Positions 42,101 through 51,223 of a stretch of 64,000 nt of DNA are shown here, piece by piece. The translations under genes and the position numbers were made by a program. The notes beneath the pieces were generated by a model. That model worked only from the letters and a program-made list of their open reading frames with translations, was not told where the DNA came from and ran no database searches. Position 1 is the first letter of the stretch. The number at the start of each line of letters is the position of its first letter. This stretch comes from Luteimonas yindakuii (lineage in GTDB: Bacteria; Pseudomonadota; Gammaproteobacteria; Xanthomonadales; Xanthomonadaceae), in NCBI RefSeq assembly GCF_004803715.2, contig NZ_CP039383.2:2666001-2730000 (forward strand), given 5' to 3'.

Positions 42101-43948
42101 ATGGCGTCGCCTGTCGCCATGCGGGCCCTGACCCGCGCGCAGGCGCAGCGCTTCCTCGAGGCACAACGGCTGTTGCAACAGGGCGATGTCGCAGGTGCCA
42201 GCCGGATCGCACGCACGCTCGCGGCCGAGGTACCGGACGCCGCCGACGCACAGCAGCTGTTGGCGATGTGTCTCGCCGGCCAGGGCGATGCCGCCGGTGC
42301 GCAGGCGGCGTTCGCACGCGCACTGGCGCTGGCACCTCACAGCGAAGTGGTCGCGCTCAATTACTGTGCATGGCTGCGCCGCGGCGGCCGCGCGCGCGAG
42401 GCGCTGCACGTTATCGATTCCGCACCGGCGACCGCGCAGACGCGGCTGCAGGCGGGATCGATCCGTCTACAGCTTGGCGAGGCGGAGGCCGCCCGCACGG
42501 CGTTCTCGCAGGCGCTCGACCTGCAGCCGGAGCTGGTGCAGGCCTGGCACGGGCTGGCCAGCGCACTGCAGGCCCAGGGCGAGCTCAAAGCAGCCGACGA
42601 TGCATTGCAGCGCGCGATCGCACTGGCGCCGGGCTATGCGCCGGCGTGGGTCAATCGTGGCGCGGTGCTGCGCATGCTCGGCCGCCTCGACGCCGCGACG
42701 GACTGCCTGCACCAGGCGCAGGCACTCGGGCAGGACACACCGGAGGTGCGCAATGCACTGCTCGGGCTGCTGCAGGACCGCGGCCAGCCGGCGCAGGCGC
42801 TGGCGGCTGCACGCGAGCTGGTGGCCACGGCGCCGGACTTCGTGCCCGCGCACGAATCGCTCGGCCACCTGCTGTGGGAACACGGCGATGTGCTGGCGCC
42901 CGGCGAGGATCCCTTCGCAGGCTTCCGCAGTGCCGCGGCTGCACGGCGCGGCCATCTGCCGCTGCAGTTCGCCTACGCACGCGCATTGCTGGAAGCCGGC
43001 CACGCACAGGCCGCCCTGGACTGGCTGCAGCCGCTGCGAGCCGGCGTCGACGAGCCCGCGCTCGACTGGCTGCTGGCCGACGCTCTCGACCGACTCGGCC
43101 GGCTGGCCGAGGCCGGGGCGCTGTATGCCCGGGTCGCCCGTCGCCTCGGCGACCACCATGCCGGGTTCCTCAATGCGCGTGCCCGCCACGCCTTTCGCAG
43201 TGGCGATCTGGCGCTCGCACGCGATTGCGCCGAGCGCGCGGTGCGCCGCGATCCCCGCAACCAGGAAGCCTGGAGCCTGCTCGGCACCGCGTGGCGGCTG
43301 GCGGGTGATCCGCGCGAGGAATGGCTGTTCGGTTACGAGCATCTGGTTGGCGTGGTCGACATCGACACCCCGCCCGGGTACGACAGCCTCGCCGCGTTCC
43401 TGCAGGCGCTTGATGCGCGGCTGGCGCGCCTGCACCTCGCCTCGCGCGAGCCGCGGGCGCAGAGCGTGCGCGGTGGCACGCAGACGCCGGGTCGGCTGTT
43501 CGGCCGCGACGACCCGCTGATCGGTGCCGCGGAACAGGTGTTGCGCGATGCCGTCGAACGCTGGCTTGCAGGCCTGCCGCACGACGCGGACCACCCGTTC
43601 CTGTCGCGGCTGCGCCGCAGCGTGCGCTTCGTCGGCTCATGGTCGGTGCGGCTGCGCGACGCCGGACACCATGCGAACCATATCCACGACGAGGGTTGGC
43701 TCAGTTCCGCGTTCTACGTGGCGTTGCCGCCGACGGTGCGCGAGGCCTCCAGTGACGGCCATGCCGGCTGGCTGCAGCTCGGACAACCGATGGACAGCCT
43801 CGGCCTCGACCTGCCGCCGCGCCGACTGATCCAGCCGCAAGCCGGCCGGCTGGCGCTGTTTCCGTCCTATGTCTGGCACGGCACCCTGCCGTTCGCCGAC
43901 CCGCAGCCTCGGGTCACCATCGCCTTCGACATGCAGCCGACAGGCTGA
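42101..43948 (+). CDS. TPR protein fused to 2-oxoglutarate/Fe(II) oxygenase
   Basis: A 615-residue protein; ATG 42101 is two bases after the previous stop (an ATG at 42119 is also possible). About 400 residues are TPRs (AQQLLAMCLAGQGDAAGAQA, VRNALLGLLQDRGQPAQALA, SLLGTAWRLAGDPREEWLFG). The C-terminal 200 form a 2OG-FeII_Oxy_5-type domain: HANHIHDEGWLSSAFYVALP contains the HxD-like metal ligands, and GRLALFPSYVWHGTLPF with VTIAFDM supplies the second His and the 2-oxoglutarate Arg. Together with the neighbouring hydroxylase and sulfotransferases it suggests stepwise side-chain modification. Confidence 0.87.
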   Translation: MASPVAMRALTRAQAQRFLEAQRLLQQGDVAGASRIARTLAAEVPDAADAQQLLAMCLAGQGDAAGAQAAFARALALAPHSEVVALNYCAWLRRGGRAREALHVIDSAPATAQTRLQAGSIRLQLGEAEAARTAFSQALDLQPELVQAWHGLASALQAQGELKAADDALQRAIALAPGYAPAWVNRGAVLRMLGRLDAATDCLHQAQALGQDTPEVRNALLGLLQDRGQPAQALAAARELVATAPDFVPAHESLGHLLWEHGDVLAPGEDPFAGFRSAAAARRGHLPLQFAYARALLEAGHAQAALDWLQPLRAGVDEPALDWLLADALDRLGRLAEAGALYARVARRLGDHHAGFLNARARHAFRSGDLALARDCAERAVRRDPRNQEAWSLLGTAWRLAGDPREEWLFGYEHLVGVVDIDTPPGYDSLAAFLQALDARLARLHLASREPRAQSVRGGTQTPGRLFGRDDPLIGAAEQVLRDAVERWLAGLPHDADHPFLSRLRRSVRFVGSWSVRLRDAGHHANHIHDEGWLSSAFYVALPPTVREASSDGHAGWLQLGQPMDSLGLDLPPRRLIQPQAGRLALFPSYVWHGTLPFADPQPRVTIAFDMQPTG

Positions 43949-43958
43949 GGCAACGCGA

Positions 43959-45545
43959 TCAGTCCACGCGGATCCCGCCGCTGGCCAGGCGCTCGACCAG
44001 CGGCGCGAGGCGATGCAGGTGCCGCCGCGAGCTGCCCACCGAACGTGCATGCACCGGCTCGCGCACCTGCGCCGCGCTCGCGGTGGTGAACGTGGCTGCG
44101 GCCGGTGCCGTGCCATACGCGGCGTCCGGATCCCACGGCAGGCCGCACCACTCGAGCACGCGCCGGGCCTGCCCGTCGGGATCGGCCACCACGTCCTCGT
44201 AGCGCACGTCGAGGATCGCGCCGGGCATCACCGCATGCCAGTGCGCCATCGTCTGCCGGTACGCAAGGTAGTAGCGCGCGAGCTCGTCGAGATCGTAGGA
44301 ACAGTGGTAGGCGTTGAAGAACAGCGTCTTGTAGACCGCGTAGCAGCTGTCGAGCGGGTCGCGCTCGAGATGGATGATCCGCGCATTCGGCAGTGCCCTG
44401 CGGATCAACCCGCAGTACATGTAGTTGACCGGCAGCTTGTCGATGAAGCGCGGCGCGTCGGCCGCTTCCGCCACGCCACGCGTGTACTCGCGGCCAAGCG
44501 CCCCGAAGTCGATCCGCAGCGATGCCTCGGCCGCGGACAGCTCCGGATGCCTCACCTGTACTGCGCGCGTGTGCGTCGCGATCAGCTGGCCCAGATCCAG
44601 TGGCTCGCCAGCCGACTTCACCTGTCCGCCCTGCACCAGGATGCGCTCGACCAGGGTGGTGCCGGTGCGCGGCATGCCGACGATGAAGATCGGTCCCGGT
44701 TGGTCCGGATCCGCTGGCGGAGCCTGCGTCGTTTCCGCGCTGTAGGCGGCACGGATGGCGGCCTGCGCATCGCACTCGGCCTGGATGTCGTACTGCAGCG
44801 TCTGCCGTTGCAGGCGTGCGCCGGTGTCCAGCGCGTCGAAAGCGTCGGCATGCTCGCCGAGGTCTTCGAGTTCCTTGGCCAGCGCATACCACGCCGCGGC
44901 CGTCCACTCCGGCCGGCCAAGCCCGGCCGCGATGCGGCCACGCAATGCGTCGACGTGGTTGCGCTCCACAGTCTGCCGCCGCAGCGTGCTGCGCAGGTAC
45001 AGCGCGTGCCCGGCCTGCGGCGCCAGTGCCAGCATCCGGTCGAGATGGGTTTCGGCCTCGTCGAAGTCGCCGGTGAAGAACTGCGCGACCGCGAGGTCGT
45101 ACAGCAGGCCGGGTTGCGCGCCCAGCAGTACCAGCGCCTGCCGGTACGGGGCGATCGCGTCACCGGGACGGTTGCAGTTGGTGATGATGCTGGCGGCCTG
45201 CCACAGGCTGCGGCCATCGCCGCGCGCCTGTGCGGAGGTGACAACTTCGGTCGCCAGCGCGCGCGCATCGTGACGGTGGCGCAGATGCAGGTAGAGGCCG
45301 GCCAGCTTGATACGCAGCGCATCGTCGCCACCGCTGGCGGCAATCGCCCGCAGCATCGGCTCGACCGCATCTTCGAACGCGCCGCGGGCGACGGCGACTT
45401 CGCCGACGAAGACCAGCGCGTGCACGTCGTCGGGCAAAGCAAGCTGCAGTTCGGCGGCCAACCGCGCAGCGTCGTCGATGCGCCCCTGGCGCAGCAGCTC
45501 GTAGCCCTGCTCCACGCGTGTGCGCGTGTGTTCCATCACTGTCAT
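43959..45545 (-). CDS. TPR-containing sulfotransferase family protein (2)
   Basis: A 528-residue protein from ATG 45545 (an ATG at 45536 is also possible). N-terminal TPRs (EQGYELLRQGRIDDAARLAA, LAVAQFFTGDFDEAETHLDR) cover about 260 residues. The sulfotransferase domain has PIFIVGMPRTGTTLVERILV for the PAPS phosphosulfate loop, APRFIDKLPVNYMYCGLIRR, and HLERDPLDSCYAVYKTLFFN for the 3'-phosphate. FTTASAAQVREPVHARSVGS near the end is a family signature. It converges on the oxygenase gene ten bases away and precedes the TonB receptor on the same strand. Confidence 0.89.
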   Translation of the reverse strand: MTVMEHTRTRVEQGYELLRQGRIDDAARLAAELQLALPDDVHALVFVGEVAVARGAFEDAVEPMLRAIAASGGDDALRIKLAGLYLHLRHRHDARALATEVVTSAQARGDGRSLWQAASIITNCNRPGDAIAPYRQALVLLGAQPGLLYDLAVAQFFTGDFDEAETHLDRMLALAPQAGHALYLRSTLRRQTVERNHVDALRGRIAAGLGRPEWTAAAWYALAKELEDLGEHADAFDALDTGARLQRQTLQYDIQAECDAQAAIRAAYSAETTQAPPADPDQPGPIFIVGMPRTGTTLVERILVQGGQVKSAGEPLDLGQLIATHTRAVQVRHPELSAAEASLRIDFGALGREYTRGVAEAADAPRFIDKLPVNYMYCGLIRRALPNARIIHLERDPLDSCYAVYKTLFFNAYHCSYDLDELARYYLAYRQTMAHWHAVMPGAILDVRYEDVVADPDGQARRVLEWCGLPWDPDAAYGTAPAAATFTTASAAQVREPVHARSVGSSRRHLHRLAPLVERLASGGIRVD

Positions 45546-45620
45546 CGAACCCGCCTCCCCGCGGTTGTCGTGCCATCGAGTCTAGCCGCAAGGACTGCGT
45601 GTGTAGCCGGGGAAGCGTGC

Positions 45621-45650
45621 AAAAAAAAGCGGCGGGCCGAAGCCCGCCGC
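45621..45650 (-). terminator. Rho-independent terminator of the large TonB receptor gene
   Basis: On the minus strand GCGGCGGGC TTCG GCCCGCCGC is followed by eight T. It starts 29 bp past the receptor stop, a textbook terminator, and separates the receptor from the downstream sulfotransferase. Confidence 0.92.
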
Positions 45651-45678
45651 CCTGGTCGAACATCGTGACGTGCAGCGT

Positions 45679-48543
45679 TTAGAAATCGAACGCGAGGCTG
45701 GTGAACAGGTAACGGCCGGCCTGGTCGTAGCCACCCAGCGAGTTGGCGTTGGTCGGCGCCAGGCCGCCACCCACCATCGGCGGCTCCTTGTCGGCGATGT
45801 TGTTCACGCCAAGCGTCCAGGTGATGTTGTCGCTGACCTGCAGCGAGCCCGAGAGGTCGAAGTAGTTGAACGCCTTCAACTTGCCGGGGCCGCTCAGGAA
45901 GTAGTCGCCGCTGAGGTCGGTGCCATCGATGTCGCGGTAGTCCATCTCGCCGATATAGCGCCAGCGCATGCCGATGGTGAAGCGGTCCAGGGCATAGCGG
46001 ACGTTGGCGATGTGCCGCCACTCGGGTGTTGCGCAGACGGCGTTGACCAGGCCGTCGCAGGCGTAGTCAGCGGAGCTGTCCCCCGGCACCGGCTGGAACG
46101 AACGCTCGAGGATGTGACTGCCGACGAACGAGGTGCTGACCCGGCCGGGACCCGCCTGGAAGCTGTACGAACCGGTCAGGTCGATGCCGCGGTACTTGCG
46201 GCTGCCGAAGTTGCCGTTGGTGTTGATCACCAGGCCCGAGCTGTTCGGATCGCTGCCGCGGAACAGGTCACCCGTATTGGCATTGCGGCGGATCAGGTCG
46301 CACATCGCGTCCTGGCCGTTGGCGCAGAGGTTGATGATCGTGCGCGCACCGATGGTGCCGATCACGTTCTCGAGCTCGATGTCGTAGTAGTCGACGCTGA
46401 GCTCGAGGTTCTCGATCGGACTTGCGGCGAAGCCCACGGTCCAGGTGCTGGCGATTTCCGGATCCAGGCTCGGGTTGCCGCCGATGAACTGGTTGTTCTG
46501 CCCGGCGGGGTTGGCGGCCACGTTCCCGTACTGGGCCGCCGACACGCCCGTGCGTGCGCACTCGGCTGCGGTGAACTCCGGGGTCGGGCCGGCACACGGG
46601 TCGTCACCCACCCACAGCGCGATCTGCTGGTCGGCGAACAGCTCGCCCACGTTGGCACCACGGATGGCGCGGTTGAAGCCGGCGCGAAAGCGGTACTGGT
46701 TGTCCATGAAGCCGGCGCCCAGGCCGACCTTCCAGGTGTTGACGTTGCCCGAGGTGCTGTAGTCGGTGTAGCGGTAGCCGAGCTGCAGGTCGACGCTGTT
46801 GAAGCCACCCCGATCCGACAGCAGCGGCACGTTGGCCTCCGCAAACACCTCGTCGACGTCGTAGCCGCCGGTGAGGTTCGTGGTCGGACCACCCAGGCCG
46901 GTGAAGTTGCCGGTCTGCATGTTGGCGTCGGCGGTGCGGGTGAAGCGCTCGTCGCGCTTCTCGAAACCGATGACCGCACTGACCGGGTTGTTGGCACCGG
47001 GGATGCCGAAGCCGAGGTCACCGGTGGCGTAGGCGTTGAACACCTTCATGTCGGTGGTGTAGTTGACGATGCCCACGCCCTGCAGCGCTTCGGCCTGTTC
47101 CGGCGTCACGCTGTCGGTCCAGACCTCGTACGGCACGCAGCCATCGAACGCACCGGAGGGGCAGCCCAGCAGCGCATCGCGCACGCGGGTGGTGATGAAG
47201 TCGTTGCGGTTCTGCTCCTTCACCGAGGTGCGCGCGTACTGCAGCGAGGCATCCCAGGTCCAGCCCGAACTGAACAACGCACCGGTGGCGCCGGCGGCGA
47301 TGCTGTAGTTGGTCGATTCGTTGTCGGTGATGCGCGGGCCGCCCTCGACGTTGCGCTTGGCCACGTAGACGGTGAATTCGTCATCGGTGATGCCGACGTC
47401 GGCGCACATGGTGCCGATGACGTCGGTGGCACAGTTGACGGTGATGTCGGTGAAGAACGCACCCGACGGCGCGATCTGCGTGCCGCTGCGGCGGTTGACG
47501 AACATCGTCTCCAGATACGGCTGGAAGTATTCGTTGATTTCGTACTTGACGCTGCTGCCGGCGGTGAAGCGGGTATCAGGGCGCTGGTAGTAGTTGATGG
47601 GTGCGTAGTTGTAGACGTTGGGGCCATCGGGCAGGAACCAGCCCGATGCCGACGGCGCAACGTAGGTGTACAGGCCGGAGCCCGGCGCCACAATGTAGAA
47701 GTTCGCCGGATCCGCGGTAGGCGAACCGCCGCACGCGGTACCGGCGCCGTTGAGGGCGCAGGCGGAGTAATCGCGCTGGCCCTGCAGCAGAGCGTTGCCC
47801 TTGCGCCACGTCGCCCAGGCCATCGCATGGCCGCCGTCGCCGAATGCGCCGCCGATGGCGACGTCGACGTTGCGCGTGGTGCCATCCAGGCCCGAGCCGC
47901 CGGTCGGGTAGTCGAAGCCCGCATCGTCCATCAGGCCCTGGATGTAGCCGTTGTCGTTGTCGTGCTGGTAGCCGGAATAGCCGACATTGACGCTGACGCC
48001 CTCGAACTCGTCATCGAGGATGAAGTTCACCACGCCGGCGATGGCATCCGAGCCGTACACGGCCGAGGCGCCACCGGTCAGCACGTCGACGCGCTGCAGC
48101 AGCCGGGCCGGGACGATGCTGATGTCCGCGGTCTCGAGCAGGCCCTTCGGAATGCGGCGGCCGTTGACCAGGGCCAGCGTGCGGTTGGGCCCCATGCCGC
48201 GCAGGTCGACGGTGGCGTAGCCGGTGGAACCGTTGTTGATGAAGTTGTCGAAATCGAGCGCGAGCTGCGGGTACTGGTTGACCAGGTCCTCGACGGTGGT
48301 GGCGCCGGAGTACTGGAACTCCTCGCGCGAGATTTCCGCCACCGGGCTCGAGGCCGTCATGGTCTGGCTGCGGATGCGGGTACCGGTGACGGTGATGCCG
48401 TCCAGGGTGGTGGCGCTGGGTGCTGCGTCCTGCGACGCCCCCTGGCCCTGTGCGAATGCAGTGCCGGTGCCGGCAATGCCCACTGCGCTGGCTGCGAGCG
48501 CGAACACGATCGCCTCCCGCAGCTTGTTGGTCTTCAAACTCAT
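45679..48543 (-). CDS. Large TonB-dependent receptor
   Basis: A 954-residue receptor from ATG 48543. The signal peptide is MSLKTNKLREAIVFALAASA with cut near AFAQ. The TonB-box area is TLDGITVTGTRIRSQTM; the plug has SPVAEISREEFQYSGATTVE, YPQLALDFDNFINNGSTGYA, VDLRGMGPNRTLALVNGRRI and VLTGGASAVYGSDAIAGVVN, the hallmarks of the large receptor class used for peptides, carbohydrates or unknown ligands. Barrel loops carry several Cys pairs. The end is LFTSLAFDF, the aromatic C-terminus needed for barrel assembly. Its neighbours are TPR-type sulfotransferases and hydroxylases. Confidence 0.93.
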   Translation of the reverse strand: MSLKTNKLREAIVFALAASAVGIAGTGTAFAQGQGASQDAAPSATTLDGITVTGTRIRSQTMTASSPVAEISREEFQYSGATTVEDLVNQYPQLALDFDNFINNGSTGYATVDLRGMGPNRTLALVNGRRIPKGLLETADISIVPARLLQRVDVLTGGASAVYGSDAIAGVVNFILDDEFEGVSVNVGYSGYQHDNDNGYIQGLMDDAGFDYPTGGSGLDGTTRNVDVAIGGAFGDGGHAMAWATWRKGNALLQGQRDYSACALNGAGTACGGSPTADPANFYIVAPGSGLYTYVAPSASGWFLPDGPNVYNYAPINYYQRPDTRFTAGSSVKYEINEYFQPYLETMFVNRRSGTQIAPSGAFFTDITVNCATDVIGTMCADVGITDDEFTVYVAKRNVEGGPRITDNESTNYSIAAGATGALFSSGWTWDASLQYARTSVKEQNRNDFITTRVRDALLGCPSGAFDGCVPYEVWTDSVTPEQAEALQGVGIVNYTTDMKVFNAYATGDLGFGIPGANNPVSAVIGFEKRDERFTRTADANMQTGNFTGLGGPTTNLTGGYDVDEVFAEANVPLLSDRGGFNSVDLQLGYRYTDYSTSGNVNTWKVGLGAGFMDNQYRFRAGFNRAIRGANVGELFADQQIALWVGDDPCAGPTPEFTAAECARTGVSAAQYGNVAANPAGQNNQFIGGNPSLDPEIASTWTVGFAASPIENLELSVDYYDIELENVIGTIGARTIINLCANGQDAMCDLIRRNANTGDLFRGSDPNSSGLVINTNGNFGSRKYRGIDLTGSYSFQAGPGRVSTSFVGSHILERSFQPVPGDSSADYACDGLVNAVCATPEWRHIANVRYALDRFTIGMRWRYIGEMDYRDIDGTDLSGDYFLSGPGKLKAFNYFDLSGSLQVSDNITWTLGVNNIADKEPPMVGGGLAPTNANSLGGYDQAGRYLFTSLAFDF

Positions 48544-48667
48544 CTCTCTCTCCGAAGTGATAAGGACCTGCCGCGACTGCTGTTCGACTTCCCCCTGTAC
48601 CAATCCGGCATATCCAACCGCCTGAATCGGCAAAGTGAACCGATACTAAGCGGACTTGAAGTTGAAA

Positions 48668-48681
48668 TAAACATATGTTTA
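48668..48681. promoter_or_regulatory. AT-rich perfect palindrome upstream of the large receptor
   Basis: TAAACATATGTTTA is a perfect 14-bp palindrome in GC-rich surroundings, 125 bp before the receptor start. It is a candidate operator for a dimeric regulator of the receptor gene. Confidence 0.45.
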
Positions 48682-48733
48682 ACGGGCGTTGATCACGTCC
48701 CAAGTGCCATGTGAACGGGGCCCTGGCACCGCG

Positions 48734-48756
48734 GTCCGCGGACACCCGGACGTCCG
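48734..48756 (+). promoter_or_regulatory. Candidate upstream activator sites of the efflux operon
   Basis: Two perfect 10-bp palindromes, GTCCGCGGAC (48734-48743) and CGGACGTCCG (48747-48756), are centred 13 bp apart and about 70-85 bp before the -24/-12 promoter. Paired dyads at this distance are typical binding sites of NtrC-type activators. Confidence 0.45.
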
Positions 48757-48817
48757 CCCAGGGCGAACGGACAACGTCTCCGGGCCATAAATCCTTTTAG
48801 TTTCAGCAGCTTGGCCG

Positions 48818-48835
48818 TTGGCACGGGATCTGCTT
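48818..48835 (+). promoter_or_regulatory. Sigma-54 (-24/-12) promoter of the efflux operon
   Basis: TTGGCACGGGATCTGCTT has GG at 48820-48821 and GC at 48832-48833 with exactly ten bases between, and TGGCACG matches the -24 consensus. Transcription would start near 48845, about 20 bp before the adaptor gene. The operon's own regulator (56387-57763) is a sigma-54 activator. Confidence 0.75.
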
Positions 48836-48866
48836 CACCGGAGGCAACCACTGCTCCGGTCCGCAC

Positions 48867-50156
48867 ATGTCCCGTCCCACGCCCATCCGCGACACCTCCG
48901 CCCAGGACGCACCCCGTCAGGCCAGGGGCCAGGTGCCGGTCCTGCGCCGCTGGCTCTGGCCCGCCGTTGGCGGGGTCGCGGTGCTCGCCGTGGCCGGGTG
49001 GGTGGTGGCGGCCTGGAGCGATGGCGCACGCTCCTACGACGCGTCGCGCCTGCGCATCGCCGAGGTCACCCGCGGCGACCTGGTGCGCGACCTCAGCGCC
49101 GAAGGCCGGGTGATCGCCGCCAACAGCCCCACCCTGTACGCGATCGCCGCCGGCACGGTGACCCTCAAGGTGGTCGCCGGTGACCGCGTCGAGGCCGGCC
49201 AGGTGCTGGCGGAGATCGACAGCCCGGAACTGCGCAGCCGGCTGGTGCAGGAGGAGTCGACGCTGGCCAGCCTGCAGGCCGAGGCCGACCGCGCCACCCT
49301 CGATGCGCGCATCGCGCGCGCCGAGGCGCGCAAGCTGCTCGACCAGGCACAGATCGACCGCACCGCCGCCGAGCGCGACCTGCAGCGCTACCAGCGCGCG
49401 TTCGATGCCGGGGTCGTGGCCCAGGTCGAACTGGCGAAGGCCGAGGACACCCTGAAGAAGACCGACATCGGCCTGGCCTCGGCGCGCGAGGATGCCGGCC
49501 TGCAGGGCCAGGGCGCGGGCCTGGATGCACGCAACCGGCATCTGCTGGCCGATCGCCAGCGCGCGGTGGTCGGCGAGGCGCGCCGCCAGGTGGAGGCGCT
49601 CACTTTGCGCGCGCCGTTCGACGGCCAGGTCGGCCAGGTCCAGGTCGCCCAGCACACCAATGTCGCCGCCAATGCGCCGGTGCTGGGCGTGGTCGACCTG
49701 TCGGTGTTCGAAGTGGAGATCCGGGTGCCGGAAAGCTTCGCCCGCGACCTCGCGATCGGCATCCCCGCCGAGATCCGCTCCGGCAGCGAGATCTATGCGG
49801 CGGAAGTCTCGGCGGTGTCGCCGGAAGTGGTGAATGGCGAGGTGTCGGCGCGCGTGCGCTTCAGCGACGGACAGCCGCCGGGCCTGCGCCAGAACCAGCG
49901 CCTGACCGCACGCATCGTGCTCGACACCCGCCCCGACGTGGTGATGGTCGAGCGCGGCCCGTTCCTCGACCAGCTCGGTGGCCGCCATGCCTATGTCGTG
50001 CAGGGCGGTGCCGCGGTGCGACGCCCGATCCAGGCCGGCGTCAGCAGCCTGGGTGCGGTCGAGATCGTGTCCGGCCTGGAACCCGGCGAACGCGTCGTGG
50101 TCGCCGGCAGCGAACTGTTCGACAACGCCGAACGCATCCGTCTATCCGGAGAGTGA
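48867..50156 (+). CDS. MacA/HlyD-type periplasmic adaptor of an efflux ABC transporter
   Basis: A 429-residue membrane-fusion protein. It has one N-terminal membrane helix (LWPAVGGVAVLAVAGWVVAA), a lipoyl/barrel-sandwich half (AAGTVTLKVVAGDRVEAGQV), a coiled-coil hairpin of about 120 residues (SRLVQEESTLASLQAEADRA to LADRQRAVVGEARRQVEALT), the returning lipoyl half (LRAPFDGQVGQVQVAQHTNV) and beta-barrel/MP domains (IRVPESFARDLAIGIPAEIR, VSGLEPGERVVVAGSELFDN). It would link the ABC permeases to an outer-membrane channel. It is the first gene after the sigma-54-type promoter. Confidence 0.88.
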   Translation: MSRPTPIRDTSAQDAPRQARGQVPVLRRWLWPAVGGVAVLAVAGWVVAAWSDGARSYDASRLRIAEVTRGDLVRDLSAEGRVIAANSPTLYAIAAGTVTLKVVAGDRVEAGQVLAEIDSPELRSRLVQEESTLASLQAEADRATLDARIARAEARKLLDQAQIDRTAAERDLQRYQRAFDAGVVAQVELAKAEDTLKKTDIGLASAREDAGLQGQGAGLDARNRHLLADRQRAVVGEARRQVEALTLRAPFDGQVGQVQVAQHTNVAANAPVLGVVDLSVFEVEIRVPESFARDLAIGIPAEIRSGSEIYAAEVSAVSPEVVNGEVSARVRFSDGQPPGLRQNQRLTARIVLDTRPDVVMVERGPFLDQLGGRHAYVVQGGAAVRRPIQAGVSSLGAVEIVSGLEPGERVVVAGSELFDNAERIRLSGE

Positions 50157-50157
50157 C

Positions 50158-50385
50158 ATGAGCGCATACGCCCCCGACCTGCCGCAGTCCCCGACCGCCT
50201 CCTTCCCGTTCGCCGTGCGCTGGAACCCGTGCCAGCTGGCCGAAGCGGTGCCGCCGCGCCTGCACCAGCTCGACCTGCTGGCCGGCATCGACGGCCTCGC
50301 GCACCACCCGCGCACCCTGCGCGAGGGCACGCGCCGCTACGCACCGGCGCCGCTCGCACCCACCGCCTTCCGCATCCACGCCTGA
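50158..50385 (+). CDS. Small protein of the efflux operon (75 residues)
   Basis: A 75-residue protein from ATG 50158, one base after the adaptor stop; the end of the adaptor gene provides GGAGAG as ribosome site. It starts MSAYAPDLPQSPTASFPFAV and contains WNPCQLAEAVPPRLHQLDLL, a single Cys, several His and a basic/Pro-rich tail. No membrane segment or signal is seen. The close coupling and position before the ATPase suggest a function in the transporter, or a peptide handled by it. No family is recognised. Confidence 0.6.
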   Translation: MSAYAPDLPQSPTASFPFAVRWNPCQLAEAVPPRLHQLDLLAGIDGLAHHPRTLREGTRRYAPAPLAPTAFRIHA

Positions 50386-50415
50386 CCGGCCGTCCGCCCC
50401 TTCCGGAGTGTTCCC

Positions 50416-51133
<718 letters not shown>

Positions 51134-51223
51134 CCGCGGCCCCCGGGCCGCGAACAACCCGATCCATTCCACCAGGCCGCAACACGCCCAGCAGGCGCTG
51201 CGACCGTCCACGGGACCTCCACC

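Larger units (their letters stand above)
48544..48866. other. Intergenic control region between the large receptor and the efflux operon
   Basis: 323 bp between divergent genes. It contains a 14-bp AT palindrome (48668-48681), two 10-bp CG palindromes (48734-48743, 48747-48756) and a sigma-54-type promoter (48818-48835), annotated separately. No protein or RNA gene was recognised. Confidence 0.6.
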
